Origin: Arenicella xantha
Lineage (GTDB): Bacteria > Pseudomonadota > Gammaproteobacteria > Arenicellales > Arenicellaceae
Direction: 5' to 3'
DNA length: 64,000 nt
Assembly: GCF_003315245.1 (NCBI RefSeq)
Contig: NZ_QNRT01000002.1
Coordinates: forward strand, 1,224,206 to 1,288,205
Made by a program: the position numbers and the translations under genes. Within the stretch, counting starts at the first letter, position 1. Every line of letters starts with the position of its first letter. Below, one piece after another: positions 26,888-34,590 of this stretch. Below the pieces are notes generated by a model. It saw only the letters and a list, made by a program, of their open reading frames with translations, did not search any database and had not been told where the DNA came from.

Positions 26888-28057
26888 CTAAAGTATTTCA
26901 ACGGCGATCGCCGTGGCTTCACCGCCACCTATACACAACGACGCAATACCGCGTTTCTTGCCGATTCGTTTGAGCGCATGAATCAAGGTAACAATAATAC
27001 GCGCACCAGAGGCACCAAGCGGATGTCCGATTGCGCACGCGCCACCGTTAACATTTACACGCTGATGGTCTATACCTAGATCTCGCATCGCCAATAAGGT
27101 AACGACGGCAAAGGCTTCATTGATTTCGAATAAATCTACATCGTCGACCGACCAGTCAAGCTGAGCTAATAGAGCATTCATAGCACCGACTGGCGCCATA
27201 GTAAACTCCTCAGGCGCTTGAGCATGGCTGGCATAACCACAAATGCGGGCAATCGGCGCAACGCCACCAGCATCGGCTCCGGCCAACACTAATGCGGCTG
27301 CACCATCTGAGATTGAGCTAGAGTTAGCCGCCGTTATTGACCCGTCCTTTGAGAAGGCAGGTCGTAGATGTGGAATCTTCTCAGGTTTAGCCGTGCGTAC
27401 TTGCTCATCTTCAACAACGTCCACAGTTCCAGCCCGAGTGGTAACCGCTACTGGCGATATCTCATTCTTAAAGTACCCTTCATCGCTGGCTTGCGTCGCA
27501 CGACGAAGTGACTCAATCGCAAAGCTATCCATGTCCTCTCTACTAAAACCAAAACGGTCCGCAGTTTGCTGACCAAACTCGCCCATTAGACGACCGCTAC
27601 CCGCATCTTCAAGGCCATCGACGAACATCGAATCCTTGGTGACTTGGTGACCAAGTCGAAACCCACTGCGCGCGTTCGGCAACAAATATGGCGCATTACT
27701 CATGCTCTCCATACCACCAGCAATCGCAATCGGAAAGTGACCCAACTGAATCGCATCAGCCGCCAGCATCACAGCTTTCATGCCTGAACCACAGACCTTA
27801 CTAACCGTAGTGCACGGAGTTGATATAGGCAGTCCAGCCAATAACGCGGCTTGACGCGCCGGTGCTTGGCCAACGCCAGCACTGATCACATTACCCATCA
27901 ACACCTCTCCGATTTGCCCCCCAGAAAGCTGCGCGGCCTGTAATGCGGACGCGATAGCCGATGCCCCCAGCTGCGGTGCACTGCACGATGACAAGGCTCC
28001 TTGGAACCCACCTAATGGCGTACGAGTCGCACTTAAAATAAAAACGTCTTTCTGCAT
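26888..28057 (-). CDS. acetyl-CoA C-acyltransferase (thiolase)
   Basis: A 389-residue thiolase-family enzyme. All catalytic pieces are present: the nucleophile cysteine in TVSKVCGSGMKAV (about 86-98), the histidine in NGGACAIGHPLGASGAR and the late cysteine in SLCIGGGEATAI. It would release acetyl-CoA from 3-ketoacyl- or 2-methyl-3-ketoacyl-CoA. It is the first gene of a minus-strand operon with the acyl-CoA dehydrogenase and SDR. An enoyl-CoA hydratase is missing from the operon. A 20-bp palindrome of LiuR-like appearance lies 81 bases upstream. Confidence 0.92.
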   Translation of the reverse strand: MQKDVFILSATRTPLGGFQGALSSCSAPQLGASAIASALQAAQLSGGQIGEVLMGNVISAGVGQAPARQAALLAGLPISTPCTTVSKVCGSGMKAVMLAADAIQLGHFPIAIAGGMESMSNAPYLLPNARSGFRLGHQVTKDSMFVDGLEDAGSGRLMGEFGQQTADRFGFSREDMDSFAIESLRRATQASDEGYFKNEISPVAVTTRAGTVDVVEDEQVRTAKPEKIPHLRPAFSKDGSITAANSSSISDGAAALVLAGADAGGVAPIARICGYASHAQAPEEFTMAPVGAMNALLAQLDWSVDDVDLFEINEAFAVVTLLAMRDLGIDHQRVNVNGGACAIGHPLGASGARIIVTLIHALKRIGKKRGIASLCIGGGEATAIAVEIL

Positions 28058-28137
28058 ATCAATTTCTCGCGGTGATCTGGCCTGACCGTATTAGACGCTC
28101 AAGCGTGTTTCATATTAAGCAAAATTATAGACAATGC

Positions 28138-28157
28138 TTACGTTTACGTAAACGTAA
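28138..28157. promoter_or_regulatory. 20-bp perfect palindrome, LiuR-like operator
   Basis: The perfect palindrome TTACGTTTACGTAAACGTAA lies in the divergent gap, 81 bases before the thiolase start and 129 before the ferredoxin reductase start. It contains repeated ACGT units like the sites bound by the MerR-family LiuR regulator of branched-chain amino acid catabolism in gammaproteobacteria. The resemblance is from memory of that motif; the regulator gene is not in the window. Confidence 0.65.
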
Positions 28158-28285
28158 AGAAATGCTAAATAGGTTTACGCCTACTGATTCAGCGCGATCC
28201 AACGCCGGCTCTATAATAGTTCTGATAGAATTGAACTCAGTAATACACATCGTCTTTTCACTTCCTTACAAGCTCGGAATCAAAC

Positions 28286-29503
28286 ATGCAATCAGTCGTC
28301 ATCATCGGTGCGAGTCACGCCGCCACTGAAACCATCGCTAGCCTGCGCAAACAAGGATGGACTGGCAAAATTTGTTTAATTGGCGATGAACCCAGCCTAC
28401 CCTATCACCGACCGCCGCTGTCAAAAACATACTTCAGTGGAGAGTTAGATGCCAACAAGTTATTACTACGTCCAGAATCGTTTTATCAGTCTCACAACGT
28501 TGAAATACGATTAGGCCAACGTGTGGCCCAGATAGATCGGTCAGCCCAATCGGTCGAACTCGAAGATGGCACACAAATAGCATATGACTACTTAGTGTTG
28601 GCCACCGGTACACGCGCACGACAGCTACCACTTGACGGAACTGATGCGCCGAATATGCACACATTACGAACCCAAGCCGACGTTGATCAAATCCGCGCGC
28701 AGGTGTCATCGAAGTCTAAGCTGTTGATTATTGGTGCCGGTTATATCGGTCTTGAGGTTGCTGCCTCTGCAATCAAGCTTGGCGCTGACGTTACCGTGCT
28801 CGAAGCAATGGATCGTGTATTGGAACGAGTAACCAGTGAAGCCGTGTCTGAATTTTATCAAAACCTACATCGAGCCGAAGGAGTCGACCTTAGACTACAA
28901 ACATCCGTCACCAGCTTTGAACACCATAATGGCATCTCGCTGGCTCACCTCGCCTCCGGCGACACCATTGAATTCGATCTAGCCATTATCGGGATTGGTG
29001 TTATACCAAATTCTGAATTAGCCGCCGAGGCTGGCTTGGTATGTGATAACGGCATTGTCGTTAATGAATTCACGCAAACCAACGATGACCGCATTTTTGC
29101 GATCGGCGACTGCAGCTTTCACCACAACCCTTTCTACAATCGACACATTAGACTCGAGTCAGTGCCTAATGCCGTCGAGCAAGCCAAAGTTGCCGCCGCA
29201 AAAATTTGTGGCAAGGACATTATTTATGACCAACTGCCCTGGTTTTGGTCCGATCAATATGACGTGAAATTACAAACCGCCGGTTTATGCCAAGGCTTTG
29301 ACGAAGCCGTTATCCGAGGTGAGCCGGCGGATCGCAAGTTTGCGTTATTCTATTTACGAGACCAACAATTGCTTGCAGTTGACGCAATCAATTCTCCGGT
29401 CGACTTTATGATAGGCAAAAAATTGATTGCCAGCCGCTTGCCCCTTGCGGCCTCATCATTACATGACACAACTATCCCAATCAAGACACTATTAGGTGAT
29501 TGA
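28286..29503 (+). CDS. FAD/NAD-dependent ferredoxin or rubredoxin reductase
   Basis: A 405-residue flavoprotein reductase of the HcaD/ThcD family, which passes electrons from NAD(P)H to a 2Fe-2S ferredoxin feeding cytochromes P450 or dioxygenases. It has the N-terminal FAD-binding VVIIGASHAATE (about 3-14), PYHRPPLSK, the NAD-binding LLIIGAGYIGLEVAAS (about 150-165) and the FAD-contact RIFAIGDCS. It stands alone, followed convergently by the monooxygenase; no ferredoxin or oxygenase partner is encoded next to it. Confidence 0.88.
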   Translation: MQSVVIIGASHAATETIASLRKQGWTGKICLIGDEPSLPYHRPPLSKTYFSGELDANKLLLRPESFYQSHNVEIRLGQRVAQIDRSAQSVELEDGTQIAYDYLVLATGTRARQLPLDGTDAPNMHTLRTQADVDQIRAQVSSKSKLLIIGAGYIGLEVAASAIKLGADVTVLEAMDRVLERVTSEAVSEFYQNLHRAEGVDLRLQTSVTSFEHHNGISLAHLASGDTIEFDLAIIGIGVIPNSELAAEAGLVCDNGIVVNEFTQTNDDRIFAIGDCSFHHNPFYNRHIRLESVPNAVEQAKVAAAKICGKDIIYDQLPWFWSDQYDVKLQTAGLCQGFDEAVIRGEPADRKFALFYLRDQQLLAVDAINSPVDFMIGKKLIASRLPLAASSLHDTTIPIKTLLGD

Positions 29504-29519
29504 TATAGCGGAAGGATTA

Positions 29520-30698
29520 CTATTTTAGTTCAACAGCGTTAGCATCATAGCCAGCAAGAAAGCGCTCTTTTTTGCGCCCAACAACACTGAGCACGTTAAA
29601 TGCCTGCTTGAGCAACCATCTATGTTCCAGATGGTAGAGTGTGCCAAAACGCGCTGAGTCACGTTGGATTTTTGCTGTTCTAGATAGACGATTGCGCTGA
29701 TACATAGCCAGCCCCGGCATTGGCGTATCATGTTTATCTAGTGCGCGCTGCAAGACTCGCGCGTCCTCTATTGCCATGGCTGCACCGGACGCCATGAATG
29801 GCAAGGTTGCATGCGCTGCATCACCTAACAAGGAAATACGCGCCGAACTCCAGCTAGTAAGCGGTGCATGATCGTGCAGTGCCCATTTGAAACAGGCGTC
29901 ACGGTCCACTGCCTCAACTACTTGCTGCACCATTGGATGCCATCCCGCAAAATCACGTTTCAGCTCCTGCCAGGGAGCCGTTTCAGTCCAGGACTCGTTA
30001 TTCCACGAAGCGCTCTCCACCACTCCGACAAAATTTAGTAACTGTTTGGAACGCACATAGTAGACAACCATGTGTTTGCGCGCCCCCATAAAGTTAATCG
30101 CTTGAGTCGGCATAAAATCATGCGGTAAACGCTCTACTGGCACCACGCCGCGCCACGCCACGTTGCCAGTAAAGCGAGGCGATGACTCGCCGAAGAGGCT
30201 CTGCCTAACGATCGAGTGAATGCCATCAGCGCCGATTAAACAATCCCCGCGGACCGTGGATTGATCCCGCAAAGTAACCGTCACGCCAGCAGCATCCTCA
30301 GCAACGGTCTCGACCGACGCTCCGCGCATCACCATTCCACTATCTCGCTTTACAAGCGCCGCCAATAAAATGTCATGCAAATCGGCGCGATGAATATGTA
30401 AGTAAGGTGCTCCGTAACGAGCCTGATATAACTGACCAAATTCTGTACGATACAATACATCACCGGACACGCCATCTCGAAACTCAACACGCTCAGGTTG
30501 TACCGCCACAGATTCAAGATCAGGCAATAGACCTAAAGAATCCAGTACTTTAATCGCATTTGCACCGCATTGAATGCCCGCCCCGACGTCAGCAAAACTC
30601 GTATTGCGTTCAAGAACCGTCACATCATGACCGGCCTGCGACAGACACAAAGCCGCCGTGAGCCCACCGATACCGCCACCGGCAATCAAAATTTTCAT
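29520..30698 (-). CDS. FAD-dependent aromatic monooxygenase, salicylate hydroxylase-like
   Basis: A 392-residue group A flavoprotein monooxygenase. It has the GxGxxG site ILIAGGGIGGLTAAL (about 3-17), the DG motif CLIGADGIHS (about 155-164) and the GD motif ISLLGDAAHATLPFMASGAAMAIEDA (about 285-310). This family hydroxylates salicylate, 3-hydroxybenzoate, 6-hydroxynicotinate and similar acids with NAD(P)H and oxygen. The substrate is unknown. It is preceded by a LysR-type regulator gene in the same direction 21 bases away, probably co-transcribed, so the regulator may respond to this substrate. Confidence 0.85.
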   Translation of the reverse strand: MKILIAGGGIGGLTAALCLSQAGHDVTVLERNTSFADVGAGIQCGANAIKVLDSLGLLPDLESVAVQPERVEFRDGVSGDVLYRTEFGQLYQARYGAPYLHIHRADLHDILLAALVKRDSGMVMRGASVETVAEDAAGVTVTLRDQSTVRGDCLIGADGIHSIVRQSLFGESSPRFTGNVAWRGVVPVERLPHDFMPTQAINFMGARKHMVVYYVRSKQLLNFVGVVESASWNNESWTETAPWQELKRDFAGWHPMVQQVVEAVDRDACFKWALHDHAPLTSWSSARISLLGDAAHATLPFMASGAAMAIEDARVLQRALDKHDTPMPGLAMYQRNRLSRTAKIQRDSARFGTLYHLEHRWLLKQAFNVLSVVGRKKERFLAGYDANAVELK

Positions 30699-30719
30699 AA
30701 GCGTTTACCGCCAATAGTG

Positions 30720-31631
30720 CTAGTCATGACTCGCCTGCTGCAACATCGATTTTGCCGCACCGAGCACCGCATCAATGCCCGGATGATTGATTTTACGTTC
30801 CGGCGCAATACCGTAGAAACGGTCTGACAATGCGTCGACTCGCCCAACCACTTCGACATCGTAGCGAGCTAAAATATCGCTCTCGATGCTACTCGTTACG
30901 CAAAACACACCGCGCCCAACTTGCCCAAATATCTTGAGTAATGCGCTGTCGTCGAACTCAGCCACAACATTTGGGGCGATCCGCATCGACTCAAACCACG
31001 CCAAAAGGTTTTGCTTCTGGGCCGAATGTGCGCCAGGCATGAGGAATGGCGCACAATGCAATGAACGCGGAAAATCATCACGTATTTTGGCGGCCAATTC
31101 TGTTGCCGCAAAAAAAGTAACGCCAGACTCACCGAGGTAGTGACTTCGCGCACGAATACTCACGCCAGTTGGCAACGGCTGATCTGAAATAATTAGATCT
31201 AGCTTATTAACTGAAAGGTCTGCCAGCAACGAGCGCAGATCACCTTCATGGCACTCCAATTTGAATGATTGATCGAGATCAAAGCACGCGTCCAACATGT
31301 CGAACGCCATGACTTTCGGTATCGCGTCAACAATTCCAACATTGAAACTCACCGCAAGACCCGCTTCCTTGGTTGCCAGCGCCCGTGACAGTTCAGTGCC
31401 CAAGCTAAAGATATCTTCAGCATAGCGCATAGTGGTTTTACCTAACTCATTGAGCTCCAGACGCTTGCCATGCCGCTCGAATAAGCGCGCCTCAATATAT
31501 TCCTCAAAGGTGGCTAACTGACCACTTACGGTCTGCGGAGTCACATTTAATCGAGCCGCCGCCGCGGTGACACTACCCTCTTTGGCCACCGCATAAAAGT
31601 ATTGAAGATGGTTAAAATTGACTTGCTTCAT
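30720..31631 (-). CDS. LysR-family regulator, NhaR-like
   Basis: A 303-residue LysR-type transcriptional regulator. The start MKQVNFNHLQYFYAVAKEGSV is the NhaR signature; the winged helix (about 5-64, AAARLNVTPQTVSGQLATFE) is followed by the effector domain (about 90-290), in which EDIFSLGTELSRAL and the KINHPGID-type end also match NhaR. NhaR classically activates the sodium/proton antiporter NhaA, but no antiporter lies nearby. Its target may be the monooxygenase gene directly downstream. The protein has the normal LysR length. Confidence 0.85.
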   Translation of the reverse strand: MKQVNFNHLQYFYAVAKEGSVTAAAARLNVTPQTVSGQLATFEEYIEARLFERHGKRLELNELGKTTMRYAEDIFSLGTELSRALATKEAGLAVSFNVGIVDAIPKVMAFDMLDACFDLDQSFKLECHEGDLRSLLADLSVNKLDLIISDQPLPTGVSIRARSHYLGESGVTFFAATELAAKIRDDFPRSLHCAPFLMPGAHSAQKQNLLAWFESMRIAPNVVAEFDDSALLKIFGQVGRGVFCVTSSIESDILARYDVEVVGRVDALSDRFYGIAPERKINHPGIDAVLGAAKSMLQQASHD

Positions 31632-31746
31632 AAGCTCGATTATTCGGAAATATCTTAATATAGACTAATTATCTAAGAATATGACTCTCTAGTTCAAGCT
31701 CATCGACCAGTAAGTTTCCACAATATCTCAAACTTACGAGTACCAA

Positions 31747-31776
31747 TAAAAAAGGGCAGCACCAAGGCTGCCCTTT
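31747..31776 (-). terminator. rho-independent terminator of the small Lacal_2735-type gene
   Basis: A perfect 10-bp stem (31751-31760 with 31767-31776; core AAAGGGCAGC) with a six-base loop is followed on the minus strand by TTTTTTTATT. It ends the transcription unit of the small gene at 31810-31971. Confidence 0.85.
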
Positions 31777-31809
31777 GAGTCACAGACTCTCAATTATCAA
31801 TGGCGCTAA

Positions 31810-31971
31810 TTACAGCGCATCCATCTCGCGCGCAGTCTCTTCGGCCTTAGCAGTCAGCTCAGAATACAGCCTTATATCACCGTTCCGTTGCGCCACAAGT
31901 GCGTCGCTCAACAATTTTTCGTAAGACTTTTTAAGCCGAGCCTTTGGGTCTTTTTTAAACAAAGAAAACAT
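31810..31971 (-). CDS. small Lacal_2735/DUF6435-type protein
   Basis: A 53-residue, charged, helical protein beginning MFSLFKKDPKARLKKSYEKL and ending ETAREMDAL. The pattern MF-LFKKxP--KL-K-YE-LL and a closing AEE--REMDAL matches a small family of unknown function seen in marine Bacteroidetes and gammaproteobacteria. It has no membrane helix and is probably cytoplasmic. A strong terminator follows. It lies 30 bases downstream of the HiPIP gene, so both may share a transcript. Confidence 0.75.
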   Translation of the reverse strand: MFSLFKKDPKARLKKSYEKLLSDALVAQRNGDIRLYSELTAKAEETAREMDAL

Positions 31972-32001
31972 ATTAATTCACTGCCGCTTGATAGGCGTTA
32001 G

Positions 32002-32322
32002 TTAAGCCGGTTTTGCCGCATAGGCTGCGCACCAACCGTTAGCCGAAACTAGTTTACCGGGAAAGATCGAGCAGCCGCCCCACTCCGCATCAGCACCTTG
32101 CCATAACGCACAACCTTTACATAATTGGTCATCTTTGTGGCTTGCGTATTTAGCAGCATCGACGTCTGTACTAACAGCTTTATATCCCAAAGCGACCGCC
32201 ATGGAATCTTCTTCAGATAGTTTTTCCGGCGCGGCTTCAGCACGGGAGATGAATGGAATAGCCGCCAATGTGCCTGCTGCTACTTTTACAAATGCTCTGC
32301 GATTTAAGGTATTTCTAGCCAC
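32002..32322 (-). CDS. high-potential iron-sulfur protein (HiPIP), Tat-exported
   Basis: A 106-residue periplasmic electron carrier. The Tat signal NRRAFVKVAAGTLAA (about 7-22) precedes the mature domain with C68, C71, C84 and C98 in the HiPIP spacing C-x2-C-x12-C-x13-C. HiPIPs carry electrons from the bc1 complex to terminal oxidases or photosynthetic centres. I chose GTG at 32322: GGAG sits six bases upstream, while the longer reading would begin with TTG inside that ribosome binding site. No photosynthesis genes are in the window. Confidence 0.9.
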   Translation of the reverse strand: MARNTLNRRAFVKVAAGTLAAIPFISRAEAAPEKLSEEDSMAVALGYKAVSTDVDAAKYASHKDDQLCKGCALWQGADAEWGGCSIFPGKLVSANGWCAAYAAKPA

Positions 32323-32552
32323 AATATTCTCCAATAATTAGAAACGTAAAAAGCGCATCGGTATTGCCTAAATAACAATACTGACCGCCAAAACTAAGAC
32401 TTGTGTCTGCAGTAATTTTTTTAATGTATTCGAATAATCACCGATCTGGGCAAGCTTAGCAAACCAGTAATTATCGCGATAACAATTATTCACCGCGCAA
32501 GACTAGCAAACGCACGGTAGATAAAATGTGGTGTCTAAGCCCTAATTAGACA

Positions 32553-32858
32553 TTAACTACTAAATTTTTCTGGCCGCAACACATCAACATCGGACATATA
32601 CATCACCATGGAATAATGTTCGTAGTATCGTTCTTGCAACCGTGAAATAAGTAATTCAGCAAGTGCCTCAGCACACAAAATTTCAACCCGAATATTTGCG
32701 TTGGCCTCCCATGCGCCAGATCGCACACCGCCACTCCCTTTGCCACGAGCATTGGTGATCGTATAACCCGGCACACCGATGCCGTCCAACTCATGAACTA
32801 GACTAGACTCAATAGCAGCCTCAGTAAATACTGTGACCAGTTTGATACGGCTTGTCAT
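32553..32858 (-). CDS. sbtB: SbtB-like P-II family regulator of bicarbonate transport
   Basis: A 101-residue P-II-type signal protein. It has the ferredoxin-like core of P-II (IKLVTVFTEAAIE, YTITNARGKGSGGVRSGAW, ANIRVEILCAEALAELL) and the SbtB C-terminus YSMVMYMSDVDVLRPEKF. The T-loop differs from GlnB, with no uridylylation tyrosine motif. SbtB proteins bind adenine nucleotides or cAMP and shut the bicarbonate transporter SbtA. The gene overlaps the end of sbtA (TAATG), so stoichiometric translation is likely. Confidence 0.82.
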   Translation of the reverse strand: MTSRIKLVTVFTEAAIESSLVHELDGIGVPGYTITNARGKGSGGVRSGAWEANANIRVEILCAEALAELLISRLQERYYEHYSMVMYMSDVDVLRPEKFSS

Positions 32859-33814
32859 TAAGAACCTCCAAGAATTGCAAAGAGCTTAGTCGATAAAGCG
32901 TGATACAGAGGAATACCAAGTAAAATATTAAACGGGAAGGTAATTCCGAGGGATGCGGTCAATGACAGCGTCGGGTTTGCTTCGGGAACCGAAACACGCA
33001 TCGCCGCTGGCACCGCAATATACGAGGCGCTGGCAAATAGCGTGGCCAATATGCTAGTACCGCCAACCGACAAGCCTAACCATGCACCGAGTGCCGCGCC
33101 GATAACCGCAAAACATAGCGGCATGATAATTCCAAAGCCCACTAAAAATAAGCCATAGCGCCGTAGGCTGCCAAGCTGTGTGGCCGTAATCAGCCCCATT
33201 TCAAGCAGAAAGAGCGCCAAGATGCCCTTAAACAAGCCAAAAAATAATGGGCTGATCGTTTCAACACCTTGCGGTCCGCTCAGCCAACCAATGGCTAACC
33301 CGCCCAGCAATAACATTACCCCTTTACCAAGCAATACTTCATGCATTACTGCGGACCACTTAACGGAACCGGTCGTCACGCCGCGCGCCAGCAAGATGCC
33401 AACTAAAATTGCTGGCACTTCCAAGATCACCACAAATAGCGCCATATACTCTTCGTAAAATATATTTTGCGAATGCATGTACGCGACGGCAACCGCGAAG
33501 GTACCCACGCTCACCGAGCCGTAATGCGCAGCGATCGATGCTGAATCGACTCGAGAAAAACGCCCCAAATACATCAATATCGGAAACGCCAGAAGCGGCA
33601 ATGCAAAGCCAGCCGCTAACACCGCGCTTATCTCAGGTAATAGTGTAAAAAATGGTCGCTGAGCTAACTCGATACCTCCTTTTAAACCGATAGTCAGCAA
33701 CAGCAGCATCGACACAAACTCGTAGATGGGGCCAGGCAATCTTAGCTCTGACTTAACCACACCGGCGAAGATACCAAACATGAAGAACCAAATAATTGGA
33801 TCAACTGAACTCAT
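32858..33814 (-). CDS. sbtA: sodium-dependent bicarbonate transporter SbtA family
   Basis: A 318-residue polytopic inner-membrane permease (DUF897/SBT). About ten hydrophobic helices arranged as two inverted halves are visible, with polar breaks such as LLLTIGLKGGIELAQ (about 37-51) and SASYIAVPAAMRVSVPEANP (about 262-281), both typical of SbtA. It imports bicarbonate with sodium for anaplerotic or carbon-concentrating use. The adjacent sbtB supports the assignment. No carboxysome or RuBisCO genes are present, so a role in anaplerosis or pH balance is more likely than autotrophy. Confidence 0.87.
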   Translation of the reverse strand: MSSVDPIIWFFMFGIFAGVVKSELRLPGPIYEFVSMLLLLTIGLKGGIELAQRPFFTLLPEISAVLAAGFALPLLAFPILMYLGRFSRVDSASIAAHYGSVSVGTFAVAVAYMHSQNIFYEEYMALFVVILEVPAILVGILLARGVTTGSVKWSAVMHEVLLGKGVMLLLGGLAIGWLSGPQGVETISPLFFGLFKGILALFLLEMGLITATQLGSLRRYGLFLVGFGIIMPLCFAVIGAALGAWLGLSVGGTSILATLFASASYIAVPAAMRVSVPEANPTLSLTASLGITFPFNILLGIPLYHALSTKLFAILGGS

Positions 33815-34409
33815 AACAATGCCCTCATCATTCTCGCCTGAAGTCCATCATATCTATTAACCTGAAAAGATCGCCTTCGTTGCCGACCAAGCCTACGCAG
33901 CACCACTCGGCCCGCACGGTCGATCGCACTCTTTACACTGACATAAGCGTCGCTATCACGCTTACTAACCACCACGCATCTGCACCGCCACTGTACACTG
34001 TTTATCGTGGCCGCCCTTGGGACCGTATAAATCCTTGAGACGCACACAGAACCGAGCGATCTGCTGCTTAATAACGCGTTCAAGTGTGACGGTTAAAGGA
34101 AAATCGTATGACTCGACATAAATATGCATTCTAGCCGCCTAATGGTTTGGTTAGGACACCAGAATAGTTCAACGATTGAAATATAACATTCGATGATAGA
34201 TTAAAAATTATCAGATAAAATCTGATATTAATTCGACTTACAAATACGATTTTCAATTGCTAACGAACATTGAACCAATGCGAAAATCATAAGTCACAAC
34301 CTGATATGAATTATGCTTCTATCGACAATACCTAAACATTATTTGACATTGAGTTGACGTTTTCAAAGATATATTCCTCGCCAGTAACAACACTTTTGAG
34401 GAAATTAAA
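33815..34409. other. intergenic region without recognised gene
   Basis: About 595 bases. The part to 34083 holds only a low-quality frame, antisense-like in composition and rich in Arg/Ser/Val. From about 34170 the sequence becomes AT-rich (repeated ATCAGATAAAATCTGAT-type words near 34205-34230), consistent with promoter DNA for the small open frame at 34410. Confidence 0.5.
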
Positions 34410-34481
34410 ATGGAAATCATGGTAATCGTAACCTTGGCACTCTTAGGACTAATCGCGTATATAGAATTCGTCGGTCATTAA
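34410..34481 (+). CDS. candidate 23-residue single-pass membrane peptide
   Basis: An ATG at 34410 opens a 23-residue frame, MEIMVIVTLALLGLIAYIEF followed by VGH and TAA. An ideal ribosome binding site (GAGGA, 34398-34402) lies seven bases upstream. Residues 3-19 are a continuous hydrophobic helix. It is too short for standard gene finders and resembles in size the small helper subunits of membrane complexes (KdpF, CydX). No partner operon is adjacent: the next genes are a bicarbonate transporter and acyl-CoA synthetase. Upstream DNA is AT-rich with TTGACA at 34343. Confidence 0.45.
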   Translation: MEIMVIVTLALLGLIAYIEFVGH

Positions 34482-34498
34482 ATGTTTGCCAACATGGC

Positions 34499-34535
34499 AG
34501 TGGGTTCGTTAGCTGTCAAAAAAACCGAACCCACT
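34499..34535 (+). other. stem-loop after the 23-residue open frame
   Basis: Arms AGTGGGTTCG (34499-34508) and CGAACCCACT (34526-34535) are perfectly complementary around a 17-base loop. No T-tract follows, so it may be a transcript-end stabiliser or an operator instead of an intrinsic terminator. Confidence 0.4.
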
Positions 34536-34590
34536 TGTCGCGAAATCGCACGACACTGTAAATAACTCGCACAACAACTTTCTCACCTAA

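Noticed and set aside
33811-34083. 90-residue minus-strand frame upstream of and overlapping sbtA
   Set aside because: Composition (Arg/Ser/Val-rich without structure), no ribosome binding site and no family resemblance; likely non-coding.
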